Positions 1 to 8,129 of a stretch of 64,000 bases of DNA are shown piece by piece; the stretch's first letter is position 1, and every line of letters begins with the position of its first letter. The notes under the pieces are model-generated. The model did no database searches. It was not told the DNA's origin and saw only the letters and a program-made list of their open reading frames with translations. This stretch comes from Microbacterium sp. Leaf320 (lineage in GTDB: Bacteria; Actinomycetota; Actinomycetes; Actinomycetales; Microbacteriaceae): NCBI RefSeq assembly GCF_001423485.1, contig NZ_LMOD01000003.1, positions 124,001-188,000 of the forward strand, written 5' to 3'. A program made the position numbers and the translations under genes.

Positions 1-258
1 GCCGTGCAGCCGGTCTCTGGGGGCGGATTCGCCACCCTGCCTGGTTCGCAGGGCATCGCGCGCCGCTGAGCCCGCGCGGTAACCCGCGGGCCCTGACTCG
101 ACGGCATCCGCACCGCCCGTCCGGGCGTTCAGCGCCGCCACATACGAGCGGATGCTGCGGGGGGTGACCCCGAGCTGATCGGCGAGGCTCGAGGCCGTCG
201 CCCAGTCGCCCTGGCGGAGCAGGGTCGAGAGGAGCTGGTCCTGGCGCTGACGCGACAT
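1..258 (-). CDS. PTS-type transcriptional regulator, N-terminal part (partial at left edge)
   Basis: The 86 visible codons start at ATG 258 behind a strong ribosome site (GGAGGAGGGGGAGG). The protein opens with a helix-turn-helix: residues about 6-45 read like an HTH_11 domain (QDQLLSTLLRQGDWATASSL, then ADQLGVTPRSIRSYVAALNA). Proteins of this kind (MtlR/BglG-like activators with PRD and EIIA/EIIB domains) are commonly found divergent from mannitol PTS genes, as here. The regulatory domains lie outside the window, so assignment as the mannitol activator rests on position. It could also be a shorter DeoR-like or BirA-like HTH protein. Confidence 0.7.
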   Translation of the reverse strand, partial: MSRQRQDQLLSTLLRQGDWATASSLADQLGVTPRSIRSYVAALNARTGGADAVESGPAGYRAGSAARDALRTRQGGESAPRDRLHG

Positions 259-427
259 GATCCTCCCCCTCCTCCGTGCCGACTGCACTGTCCTGACGTG
301 ACTCCCATGATGTCAGTAAGCGCGTGGCCCCGCTCCGAAACCGATGTTCCGCAGGGGCGGAAAGGAACCTGTTGGCGAGCGCGCGCACCAGTTCCCAGAC
401 TGTTCTCAGGAAAGGTAGTGGGCATCG
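259..427. promoter_or_regulatory. Divergent control region of the mannitol operon
   Basis: This 169-base gap separates the divergent regulator from the PTS operon and must hold both promoters. It contains an inverted repeat, TTCCGC at 347-352 and GCGGAA at 357-362 with a 4-base loop, which is a candidate activator or operator site. A weak ribosome site (AGGAAAGG, 408-415) lies about 12 bases before the first operon ATG. No clear -35/-10 pair is visible. The site assignment is inferred from symmetry and position. Confidence 0.4.
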
Positions 428-745
428 ATGAAGATCCTTGTGGTGTGCGGCGCCGGCGCGTCGAGCACATTCGTCGCACAGCGACTGCGCAGAGCGGCCT
501 CCGACGCCGGACTCGACTGGGACGCGGCAGCCGGCATGGAGCACTCCGTCACCGGCGGCGATCACGACCTCGTCCTCGTCGGCCCTCATCTCGCCGACCG
601 CCTCGACGCCATCCGCGATGCGGCCGCCGCGCCCGTGGTCGTCCTCCCGGATGACGTCTTCGCCGACCGCGACGGCACCCGCACCCTCGCGCTCGCCCGC
701 TCGATCCTCGCCGACGCCAGGAACACCCCGAAAGGAACATCATGA
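428..745 (+). CDS. PTS IIB subunit, lactose/cellobiose type
   Basis: This 105-residue cytoplasmic protein matches the PTS IIB superfamily of the lactose/chitobiose kind: a beta strand runs into the phosphorylation loop MKILVVCGAGASST, with the phosphoacceptor Cys at residue 7. It is the first gene of the operon and overlaps the HPr gene by 4 bases (ATGA). No matching lactose-type IIA or IIC is present in the window, and MtlA further down already carries its own IIB domain. This is therefore an extra IIB that may pass phosphate to another permease or act in regulation. Family identity is seen in the sequence; the partner is unknown. Confidence 0.8.
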   Translation: MKILVVCGAGASSTFVAQRLRRAASDAGLDWDAAAGMEHSVTGGDHDLVLVGPHLADRLDAIRDAAAAPVVVLPDDVFADRDGTRTLALARSILADARNTPKGTS

Positions 746-1023
746 CCGTCTCCCGCACCGTACGCATCGGCTCATCCCACGGACTCCACGCCCGCCCCGC
801 GAAGCTGTTCGCACAGGCGGCCAAAGACTCGGGCATCGCCGTGACCATCGCGAAGGACTCCGGCAAGGCGGTCAACGCGGCCAGCATCCTCGGCGTCATC
901 GCGCTCGCGATCGAGTACGGCGACTACGTCACGCTCACCGCGGACGGCGACAGCGCCGAAGGCGTGCTCGACACGCTCACCGAGCTGCTGACGACCGACC
1001 ACGATCAGGATGCCGGCGCGTGA
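742..1023 (+). CDS. ptsH: Phosphocarrier protein HPr
   Basis: HPr passes phosphate from Enzyme I to the sugar-specific IIA proteins in the cytoplasm. The 93-residue product has the usual length and the phosphohistidine motif GLHARPAK (His16). A serine sits in the regulatory-serine region (NAASILGVIAL, Ser48, equivalent to Ser46 of other HPr proteins), so control by an HPr kinase cannot be excluded, although actinobacteria commonly lack that kinase. It overlaps the upstream IIB gene and the downstream ptsI by 4 bases each, showing tight translational coupling. Confidence 0.95.
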   Translation: MTVSRTVRIGSSHGLHARPAKLFAQAAKDSGIAVTIAKDSGKAVNAASILGVIALAIEYGDYVTLTADGDSAEGVLDTLTELLTTDHDQDAGA

Positions 1024-2705
1024 GCGAACTGCGAGGAGTCGGGATCGGTCTCGGCGTCGCCCAGGGCGTCGTCGTGCGGATGACCGAAGCGCTGCCTGCT
1101 CCGGAGAACACACCGAGCACGCAGGGCATCGATGCCGAGCGCGCCAGGGTGCGCGAGGCCGTCGCCGCGGTGGCTCAGGAGCTGACAACCCGAGGCGAAA
1201 CGGCCGGAGGCTCGGCCCAGGAGGTGCTGGAGGCCCAGGCGATGATCGCGGAGGACCCCACACTGCAGGACGAGGTCGACGCGAGGATCGATGGCGGCGC
1301 CACCGCCGAGTGGGCCGTGCACGACGCCTTCGCCGGCTTCCGCGCCACGCTCGAGGCGGTCGGGGGCTACCTCGGCGAGCGCGCGGCCGATCTCGACGAC
1401 ATCGCCCAGCGGGTGCTCGCACGGCTGCGGGGCGTGGATGCGCCCGGTGTGCCCGACCCCGGGCATCCTTTCGTCCTCGTCGCGCGTGACCTCGCCCCGG
1501 CTGACACGGCGCTGCTGAACCTCGACCAGGTGCTCGCCCTCATCACCTTCGACGGCGGACCCACCTCGCACACGGCGATCCTCGCCCGCGAGAAGGGCAT
1601 CGTCGCGATCGTCGGCGCGGCCTCGGCATCCTCCCTCGCCACAGGTCAGTCCGTGATCGTCGATGCGGCCGCCGGACTCGTGACTCTGGATCCGACCGAC
1701 GACGAGAAGGAGCGCGCCGAACAGCGCGCCGCCGCCCGACGCTCCGCGGACGACGCACCACTGACTCCCGGCGCCCTCGCCGACGGCACGCTGATCCCGC
1801 TGCTGGCGAATCTGGGGAAACCTGCAGACGCATCCGATGCCGTCGAACGCGGGGCCGAGGGCGTCGGGCTGTTCCGCACCGAGTTCCTGTTCCTCTCATC
1901 GGCGCAGGCGCCGACGGTGGAGCAGCAGCGCGAGTCGTACCGGGAGTTGCTCGCAGCCTTCCCGGGCAAGAAGGTCGTCGTGCGGATGCTGGATGCCGGG
2001 GCCGACAAGCCGCTGGCTTTCCTCAACGACGCGCACGAGGAGAATCCGGCACTGGGACTCCGCGGCCTCCGGGCCCTCCGCGCGAGCGAGGACATCCTGC
2101 GCGAGCAGCTGACCGCTCTCGCCGAGGCGGATGCGGCGACATCGGCGGACCTCTGGGTCATGGCTCCCATGGTCGCGACCGTCGAGGAGACGCAGTACTT
2201 CACCTCACTCGCTCGCGAATACGGCCTCAAGACCGCTGGCGTCATGGTCGAGATTCCGTCCAGCGCGCTGCTCGCCGACCGAATCCTCGCACACGCGGAC
2301 TTCGCGTCGATCGGCACGAACGATCTCACCCAGTACACGATGGCCGCCGACCGGATGCTCGGCTCGGTCGCCGCGTTCCAGGACCCCTGGCACCCCGCCG
2401 TGCTCCGACTCGTACGCGAGGTCGGCGCGGCAGGCGCCCGTCTCGGCAAGCCCGTCGGGATATGCGGCGAAGCCGCGGCAGACCCGATGCTCGCCGTCGT
2501 GCTCGTCGGGCTCGGCGCCACGAGCCTCTCGATGGCTCCGTCGGCGCTCGCGGACGTGCGTCAGATGCTCTCCACCCGAACCCTCGACGAGGCCCGCAAC
2601 CTCGCCGAACTGGCGCTGGCGGCGGACGACGCCGCCGGAGCCCGCCTCGCCGTGGCCGATGCCACAGCAACCCTTCCCCCCCACCAGAAAGAGACGACAT
2701 CATGA
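1020..2705 (+). CDS. ptsI: PTS Enzyme I (phosphoenolpyruvate-protein phosphotransferase)
   Basis: Enzyme I moves phosphate from phosphoenolpyruvate to HPr. The start is GTG 1020, which overlaps the ptsH stop (GTGA); open frame further upstream is only a shadow of the two preceding genes. The 561-residue product has the usual EI length. Visible motifs are the phosphohistidine site GGPTSHTAILAREKG (His184), the PEP-binding region RTEFLFLSS and the C-terminal signature ASIGTNDLTQYTMAADR. Its stop overlaps mtlA by 4 bases. Placing general PTS enzymes inside a mannitol operon suggests that PTS energy supply is induced with mannitol. Confidence 0.95.
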   Translation: MSELRGVGIGLGVAQGVVVRMTEALPAPENTPSTQGIDAERARVREAVAAVAQELTTRGETAGGSAQEVLEAQAMIAEDPTLQDEVDARIDGGATAEWAVHDAFAGFRATLEAVGGYLGERAADLDDIAQRVLARLRGVDAPGVPDPGHPFVLVARDLAPADTALLNLDQVLALITFDGGPTSHTAILAREKGIVAIVGAASASSLATGQSVIVDAAAGLVTLDPTDDEKERAEQRAAARRSADDAPLTPGALADGTLIPLLANLGKPADASDAVERGAEGVGLFRTEFLFLSSAQAPTVEQQRESYRELLAAFPGKKVVVRMLDAGADKPLAFLNDAHEENPALGLRGLRALRASEDILREQLTALAEADAATSADLWVMAPMVATVEETQYFTSLAREYGLKTAGVMVEIPSSALLADRILAHADFASIGTNDLTQYTMAADRMLGSVAAFQDPWHPAVLRLVREVGAAGARLGKPVGICGEAAADPMLAVVLVGLGATSLSMAPSALADVRQMLSTRTLDEARNLAELALAADDAAGARLAVADATATLPPHQKETTS

Positions 2706-4228
2706 CGACGACGTCACCGGCCGCCACGAAGGCAGGCGGCCTCCGAACGGGCGTGCAGCGCTTCGGCACGTTCCTCTCGGGCATGATCATGCCCAACATC
2801 CCTGCGCTGATCGCGTGGGGCATCATCACCGCGTTCTTCATCCCGGTGGGCTGGACGCCGAACGATCAGCTCGCCACCCTGGTCGGTCCGATCATCCACT
2901 ACCTGCTGCCGATCGTCATCGCCTACACCGGCGGCACCATCGTCTACAAGACCCGAGGGGGCGTCGTCGCAGCCATCGCCGTCATGGGTGCCATCGCGGG
3001 ATCGGACTACCTTATCGCCCAGGTCAACGCCACACTCCCTGCCGACAACCAACTGGGTCAGATCCACATGTTCATCGGTGCCATGATCATGGCACCGCTG
3101 GCCGCCTACACGATGAAGTGGCTCGACTCGCTGTGGGAAGGCAAGATCAAGTCGGGCTTCGAGATGCTCGTCAACATGTTCTCGGCCGGTATCTGGGGTT
3201 TCGTCATGGTCGTCATCGGCTTCTACCCGGTCGCATGGCTGGTCAACGGGCTGATGAATGTGCTGTCGACCGCCGTGAACTGGCTGATCGAGACGAACCT
3301 GCTTCCGCTGACGAGCATCCTGATCGAGCCCGCCAAGGTGTTCTTCCTGAACAACGCGATCAACCACGGTGTTCTCACGCCTCTGGGCACGCAGCAGGCG
3401 GCGGAGGACGGCAAGTCGATCCTGTTCCTCCTCGAAGCGAACCCCGGCCCCGGTGTCGGCCTGCTCCTCGCCTTCACCCTGTTCGGCATTGGTGCCGCGC
3501 GCGCATCGGCTCCGGGCGCCGCCGTCATACAGTTCTTCGGAGGCATCCACGAGGTCTACTTCCCGTTCGCGCTGATGAAGCCCGTCCTGATCGTCGCGCT
3601 GATCGCAGGCGGCATGACCGGCGTCACCACCAACATGATCTTCCAGACCGGCCTGATCGCACCAGCCGCACCAGGAAGCATCATCGCGGTGCTCGGGCAG
3701 ACCTTCCGAACGGACTATCTCGGAGTCATCCTCTCCGTCGTCCTGTCGGCAGCGGTTACCTTCATCATCTCCATGCTGATCCTTCGTGCAAGCCGCAAGA
3801 AGGACCTGGCCAAGGAAGACGCATTCGCCGCAGCTGTGGCGCAGACCGAGGCGAACAAGGGCAAGTCCTCTGACGCGCTGAGCGGACTCGCTGCCAGTGC
3901 TGGTACCAATGCTGGCGTCGCCACCGACCGCCGCATCGAGAACATCGTGTTCGCCTGCGACGCCGGCATGGGCTCGTCGGCCATGGGCGCGAGCGTGCTG
4001 CGCAACAAGTTCAAGAAGGCAGGGGTCGAGGGCGTCACCGTCACGAACCAGGCCATCGCGAACCTCGACGGCACCGCCGACCTCGTGATCACGCAGCAGC
4101 AGCTGACGGATCGCGCGAAGGCGCAGTCGCCGAACTCCGTCCATGTGTCGGTCGACAACTTCATGAACTCTCCGAAGTACGAAGAGGTCGTCGAGATGGT
4201 GCGCGAGCAGCGCGACACCGACGCGTGA
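2702..4228 (+). CDS. mtlA: PTS mannitol transporter IICB
   Basis: Membrane permease that imports and phosphorylates mannitol. The 508-residue protein has a hydrophobic IIC domain (about residues 20-365, with the motif GGIHEVYFPF), a linker rich in Ala, Lys and Glu, and a cytoplasmic IIB domain whose phosphocysteine is in VFACDAGMGSSAMGA (Cys419). A IIA domain is missing and is supplied by the separate mtlF gene downstream, as in many Gram-positive bacteria. The ATG at 2702 overlaps the ptsI stop. Mannitol specificity follows from the IIC family and from mtlF and mtlD alongside. Confidence 0.93.
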   Translation: MTTTSPAATKAGGLRTGVQRFGTFLSGMIMPNIPALIAWGIITAFFIPVGWTPNDQLATLVGPIIHYLLPIVIAYTGGTIVYKTRGGVVAAIAVMGAIAGSDYLIAQVNATLPADNQLGQIHMFIGAMIMAPLAAYTMKWLDSLWEGKIKSGFEMLVNMFSAGIWGFVMVVIGFYPVAWLVNGLMNVLSTAVNWLIETNLLPLTSILIEPAKVFFLNNAINHGVLTPLGTQQAAEDGKSILFLLEANPGPGVGLLLAFTLFGIGAARASAPGAAVIQFFGGIHEVYFPFALMKPVLIVALIAGGMTGVTTNMIFQTGLIAPAAPGSIIAVLGQTFRTDYLGVILSVVLSAAVTFIISMLILRASRKKDLAKEDAFAAAVAQTEANKGKSSDALSGLAASAGTNAGVATDRRIENIVFACDAGMGSSAMGASVLRNKFKKAGVEGVTVTNQAIANLDGTADLVITQQQLTDRAKAQSPNSVHVSVDNFMNSPKYEEVVEMVREQRDTDA

Positions 4229-4234
4229 CAGACC

Positions 4235-4268
4235 GGGCGGGGCGGGTGCTTCGGCATCCGCCCCGCCC
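4235..4268 (+). terminator. Stem-loop with UUCG tetraloop between mtlA and mtlF
   Basis: A 15-bp GC stem (4235-4249 with 4254-4268, one G-U pair) closes on a TTCG loop. No T tract follows, and the downstream genes clearly belong to the same pathway. It is therefore more likely a partial terminator or a 3' stabiliser that sets the mtlA to mtlFD ratio than a full stop. Confidence 0.7.
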
Positions 4269-4295
4269 CCACATTCTCAGAAAGAAGGAATCACC

Positions 4296-4727
4296 ATGAG
4301 CGTTCTCACCCTCGACCAGGTTCGCATCCACGCCGGCAGCAGCACCCGGGATGCCGCCCTGCAGGAAGCCACCGACATCCTCGTGGCGGCCGGTGCCGTC
4401 ACTCCCGCCTACGTCGACGCCATGCGTCAGCGCGAGGAGACCGTGTCGACCTACATGGGCAACGGTCTGGCGATTCCGCACGGCACGAACGACGCGAAGG
4501 ACGCGATCCTCGGTTCCGCGCTGTCGGTCGTCCGCTACGACGGCGGCGTCGACTGGGACGGCGAGCCCGCGACGTTCGTGGTCGGCATCGCCGGACGCGG
4601 CGACGAGCACCTCGAGATCCTGTCGCAGATCGCGATCCTGTTCTCGGATGACGACGACGTCGCGAAGCTCAACGCCGCACAGACCCCCGACGAGCTGTAC
4701 GCCCTGCTCTCGGCGGTGAACGACTGA
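4296..4727 (+). CDS. mtlF: PTS mannitol IIA component
   Basis: Takes phosphate from HPr and gives it to the IIB domain of MtlA. The 143-residue product has IIA length; the phosphohistidine is in GLAIPHGT (His62). The start at 4296 follows a good ribosome site (AGAAAGAAGG). Its stop overlaps the mtlD start by one base (TGATG). Because MtlA here lacks a IIA domain, this gene should be essential for mannitol uptake by this route. Confidence 0.93.
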   Translation: MSVLTLDQVRIHAGSSTRDAALQEATDILVAAGAVTPAYVDAMRQREETVSTYMGNGLAIPHGTNDAKDAILGSALSVVRYDGGVDWDGEPATFVVGIAGRGDEHLEILSQIAILFSDDDDVAKLNAAQTPDELYALLSAVND

Positions 4728-5884
4728 TGAAGGCCGTCCACTTCGGCGCCGGCAACATCGGCCGAGGCTTCGTCGGACTGCTGCTCCACGAGGGCGGCTA
4801 CGAGGTCGTGTTCTCCGACGTCGCCGACGCTCTGGTCGACGCGATCAACGCCGTCGACTCCTACACCGTGCACGAGGCGGGCCCTGGCGGCACCGACCAC
4901 GTGGTCACGGGCTTCCGCGCGGTGAACAGCAAGACCGATCCGGATGCCGTCGCCGACGAGGTCGCGACCGCCGACGTGGTCACGACGGCCGTCGGGCCGA
5001 CGGTGCTGCGCTTCGTTGCTCCGACGATCGTCGCGGGTCTCGCCCGCCGCGCCGCCGGTGCCGCCCCGCTGCAGGTGATGGCCTGCGAGAACGCGATCGG
5101 CGCGACCGACACGCTCCGTGCGGAGATCGAGAAGGCGGCGGGAGTCGATGCGGAAGAGCTGCTCTCCCGTGCGGTCTTCGCGAACACCGCGGTCGACCGC
5201 ATCGTGCCGGGGCAGCCCGCAGACGGCGGAGTGGATGTCACCGTCGAGCCGTACTTCGAGTGGGCGATCGAGTCGGAGGCCTTCGGCGGCGCACTGCCGA
5301 AGATCCCCGGAGCACACTTCGTCGAGAACCTCGCGCCCTACATCGAGCGCAAGCTCTTCACGGTGAACACCGGGCACGCCGCGACGGCGTACTTCGGCGC
5401 TCGCGCCGGAATCGAGCGCATCTCGGATGCGCTGGCGGATCCCGACATCGCCGCTCGGGTGTCAGCCGCCCTCGAAGAGACCTCCGCGGTCCTCGTCGCC
5501 GAACACGGCCTCGACCCCGCCGAGCTCGCCCGGTATCGCTCGACGATCCTCGAGCGGTTCCGCAATCCCGCGCTCGTCGACACCGTGCAGCGCGTCGGGC
5601 GACAGCCGCTGCGAAAGATCTCGCGGCACGAGCGGTTCATCGGGCCCGCGGCGATGGCCGCCGAGCGAGGGCTGTCCACCATCGCGCTGGTCGGCGCCGT
5701 CACCGCCGCGCTGGAGTTCGAAGCGCCCGACGACGAGCAGGCGGTCGAGATGCTGGAGGCTCTGCGCACCGAAGACGCTCTCGCCTTCACATCGCGTGCG
5801 ACGGGGCTGGATCCCGAGCATCCGCTCTTCCCTGCGGTGCTCGACGCCGTGATCTCGCGTCAGACGGCTCTGAACGCCTCCTGA
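4727..5884 (+). CDS. mtlD: Mannitol-1-phosphate 5-dehydrogenase
   Basis: Oxidises mannitol 1-phosphate to fructose 6-phosphate with NAD+, taking the PTS product into glycolysis. The 385-residue protein begins with the Rossmann motif HFGAGNIGRGFVG (residues 5-17) and contains ERKLFTVNTGHA in the C-terminal catalytic domain typical of polyol-specific long-chain dehydrogenases. It overlaps mtlF by one base and is the last gene of the operon, followed by a long hairpin. Confidence 0.95.
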   Translation: MKAVHFGAGNIGRGFVGLLLHEGGYEVVFSDVADALVDAINAVDSYTVHEAGPGGTDHVVTGFRAVNSKTDPDAVADEVATADVVTTAVGPTVLRFVAPTIVAGLARRAAGAAPLQVMACENAIGATDTLRAEIEKAAGVDAEELLSRAVFANTAVDRIVPGQPADGGVDVTVEPYFEWAIESEAFGGALPKIPGAHFVENLAPYIERKLFTVNTGHAATAYFGARAGIERISDALADPDIAARVSAALEETSAVLVAEHGLDPAELARYRSTILERFRNPALVDTVQRVGRQPLRKISRHERFIGPAAMAAERGLSTIALVGAVTAALEFEAPDDEQAVEMLEALRTEDALAFTSRATGLDPEHPLFPAVLDAVISRQTALNAS

Positions 5885-5901
5885 GCACCGCAGCACGCCT
5901 C

Positions 5902-5942
5902 ACCTGCGCCCTCTGCCGATACGATCGGCGGAGGGCGCAGGT
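5902..5942 (+). terminator. Terminator hairpin after the mannitol operon
   Basis: A 19-bp stem (5902-5920 with 5924-5942) with one G-U pair and a 3-base loop lies 18 bases after the mtlD stop. It lacks a T tract, as is common for terminators in high-GC actinobacteria. Confidence 0.75.
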
Positions 5943-5969
5943 GCGCGCACAGCGAGGTGCGGGAGCAGC

Positions 5970-7277
5970 ATGAACAGATACGCCGTCATCGGCGCAGGGC
6001 CGTCAGGACTCGCTGCCGCCCGCGCGCTCACGAGGCGCGGAATCGGCATCGACGGGTACGAGGCCTCGTCGGGCGTCGGCGGACTCTGGGACATCGACAA
6101 CCCGCGCAGCACCATGTACGAGTCCGCGCACCTGATCTCGTCACGCACCACCACCGAGTTCAGCGAGTTCCCGATGCGCTCGACGGTCGACTACCCGGGC
6201 CACCGCGTGCTGCGGCAGTACTTCGACGACTACGCCGAGCACTTCGGGCTCACCGAGCTGTTCCGATTCGAGACGACGGTCATCCGACTCGAACCGCGCG
6301 ACGGAGGCTGGGATCTCACGAGCGCAGGGCCATCGGGCGAGGAGACTCGCTGGTATGCGGGCGTCGTGCTCGCGAACGGCACCCTGGCCGAGCCGAACAT
6401 CCCCCCGTTCGCAGGCAGCTTCACCGGCGAGCTGATGCACACGAGCTCGTACAGATCGCCCGCGCCGCTCGCCGGCAAGAGGGTGCTCCTGATCGGCGCG
6501 GGCAACTCCGGATGCGACATCGCCGTCGACGCCGTGCACCATGCCGCCTCCGTCGACATGAGCGTGCGCCGAGGTTATTACTTCGTGCCGCGCTACCTGT
6601 TCGGAAGGCCCAGCGACACGTTGAATCAGGGCAGACCGCTCCCCGCCCGCATCAAGCAGGCTGTCGACAGCCGTGTGCTCAAGGCCTTCACGGGCGACCC
6701 CGTGCGCTTCGGGTTCCCGAAGCCCGACTACCGCATCTACGAGGCGCACCCGATCGTCAACACCATGGTCCTCAACCACCTGGGGCAGGGAGATCTGCGC
6801 ATCCGACCGGACGTCGACCGCTTCGACGGATCGACCGTGCGGTTCCGCGACGGTACGGCCGACGACTACGACCTCGTGCTCCTCGCGACCGGCTACACGC
6901 TCGACTATCGGTTCGTCGATCGGCGGCATCTGCAGTGGCAGGGTGCCGCGCCCCGGCTGTTCCTCAACATGTTTCCGTCCTCGTTCAACGGCCTGTACGT
7001 GATGGGCATGATCGAGGCCTCGGGCATCGGATGGCAGGGCCGCTACGAGCAGGCGGATCTGCTCGCCACCTATCTCGACGCCGTGGACAACGATGCGGCG
7101 AGTGCGGCACGGTTCCGCGACCGGGTGACCACGAAGCCGTGGCCGGATGTCACCGGCGGCTACCAGTACCTCGGGCTCGCGCGCATGGCGTACTACGTCA
7201 ACAAGGACGCCTACCGCGCTGCGGTCCGCCGCGAGCGGGAGGCGCTCGAGAGCCCCGTGCCTCACGGTCGCGGGTGA
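5970..7277 (+). CDS. Flavin-containing monooxygenase family protein
   Basis: Predicted FAD/NADPH-dependent monooxygenase that would oxygenate a nucleophilic N or S centre, or act as a Baeyer-Villiger type enzyme; the substrate is unknown. The 435-residue protein has two dinucleotide-binding motifs (GAGPSG at residue 8 and GAGNSG near 176). Between them lies the FMO fingerprint FAGSFTGELMHTSSY (about 147-161), matching F-x-G-x3-H-x3-Y. The ATG at 5970 has a GGGAG ribosome site. It stands alone between the mannitol terminator and a hydrolase gene with its own promoter, so context gives no substrate hint. Confidence 0.82.
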   Translation: MNRYAVIGAGPSGLAAARALTRRGIGIDGYEASSGVGGLWDIDNPRSTMYESAHLISSRTTTEFSEFPMRSTVDYPGHRVLRQYFDDYAEHFGLTELFRFETTVIRLEPRDGGWDLTSAGPSGEETRWYAGVVLANGTLAEPNIPPFAGSFTGELMHTSSYRSPAPLAGKRVLLIGAGNSGCDIAVDAVHHAASVDMSVRRGYYFVPRYLFGRPSDTLNQGRPLPARIKQAVDSRVLKAFTGDPVRFGFPKPDYRIYEAHPIVNTMVLNHLGQGDLRIRPDVDRFDGSTVRFRDGTADDYDLVLLATGYTLDYRFVDRRHLQWQGAAPRLFLNMFPSSFNGLYVMGMIEASGIGWQGRYEQADLLATYLDAVDNDAASAARFRDRVTTKPWPDVTGGYQYLGLARMAYYVNKDAYRAAVRREREALESPVPHGRG

Positions 7278-7312
7278 TCCTCGGCCCCGAGACTGTTCAC
7301 ATGCGCAGGCCC

Positions 7313-7318
7313 TAACGT
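7313..7318 (+). promoter_or_regulatory. -10 element of a leaderless promoter
   Basis: TAACGT lies 7 bases before the GTG at 7326 and no ribosome site is present. Transcription would begin at or next to the start codon. Confidence 0.55.
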
Positions 7319-7325
7319 TGATCCC

Positions 7326-8075
7326 GTGCAGAAGAAGCGTGGCCGTCGTGTCCTGAGAGTGATCGTCTGGGGACTCGTCGCCGTCCTCGTGCTCGGAATC
7401 GGCGGCATCGTCGCCTGGAGCCAGATCGGTGTGATGCCCGCCGAGAAGGCACCGCTCGCGAGCGTCCGCGAGAATCCCGCGATCCACGTCGAAGATGCCG
7501 ATGAGGGCATCGTGCTCACGCCTGCGGACGGGGAGTCCGAGACGGGTCTCGTGTTCATCCCCGGGGCGAAGGTGGACCCGTGGGCGTACGCCGCGATCCT
7601 CCAGAGCCTGGCTGAGGAGGGCGTGACCGTCGTGATCACCCGGCCCTGGCTGAACCTGGCCTTCTTCGACCTGCGCGGCCTGGATTCCTTCACCTCGGCG
7701 GCCCCGGGAATCGATGAATGGGCGGTAGGCGGCCACTCCCTCGGCGGCGTGCGCGCGTGCCAGCTCGCCGCAGACGCCGAGGCGCTCGTTCTGTTCGGGT
7801 CCTACTGCTCGAACGACGTCTCCGACACCGACCTCTCCGTTCTGAGCATCTCGGGCAGCGAGGACGGGCTCTCGACCCCCGCGAAGATCGACGCGGCCCG
7901 CGACCAGCTCCCGGCCGACGCCGAGATGGTCGAGATCGAGGGCGCATCCCACGCATCGTTCGGCGACTACGGCCCTCAGGCCGGCGACGGGACGCCGACG
8001 ATCACGGACGACGAGATGCACGCCGAGGTCGCCGAGATCCTGAATTCCTTCATGGCTGGGCTCCCCCAGGGCTGA
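7326..8075 (+). CDS. Membrane-anchored alpha/beta hydrolase
   Basis: The 249-residue protein has a basic N-terminus and one transmembrane helix (about residues 10-32), so the catalytic domain probably faces outside. The nucleophile elbow is GGHSLGG (Ser138). A distal SHASFGDYG segment carries the likely catalytic His, and the loop with SGSEDGLS may hold the acid. It fits the dienelactone-hydrolase-like alpha/beta hydrolases often annotated alpha/beta hydrolase in actinobacteria. GTG 7326 was chosen because a TANNNT element sits 7 bases upstream. It is convergent with the PfkB gene. Substrate is unknown. Confidence 0.75.
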   Translation: MQKKRGRRVLRVIVWGLVAVLVLGIGGIVAWSQIGVMPAEKAPLASVRENPAIHVEDADEGIVLTPADGESETGLVFIPGAKVDPWAYAAILQSLAEEGVTVVITRPWLNLAFFDLRGLDSFTSAAPGIDEWAVGGHSLGGVRACQLAADAEALVLFGSYCSNDVSDTDLSVLSISGSEDGLSTPAKIDAARDQLPADAEMVEIEGASHASFGDYGPQAGDGTPTITDDEMHAEVAEILNSFMAGLPQG

Positions 8076-8081
8076 TCTGCT

Positions 8082-8129
8082 CAGCCGCGCGTCGTCTCAG
8101 CTGCGCGTCGTCTCAGCCGCCCTCCGTCT
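8082..8129. repeat. Three tandem 16-bp repeats
   Basis: Three 16-bp units of the form CAGCCGCGCGTCGTCT fill the gap between two convergent genes. Copies 1 and 2 differ by one base and copy 3 by two. The last copy touches the PfkB stop codon. Confidence 0.85.

Noticed and set aside
438..1019. A long open frame that would extend Enzyme I upstream by about 194 residues
   Set aside because: It runs antiphase through the IIB and HPr genes and has no family match; the GTG at 1020 gives a normal-length Enzyme I.
2714..4144. A 476-residue minus-strand frame inside mtlA
   Set aside because: It is antisense shadow: rich in His, Asp, Gln and Arg without domains, while mtlA is a clear gene.
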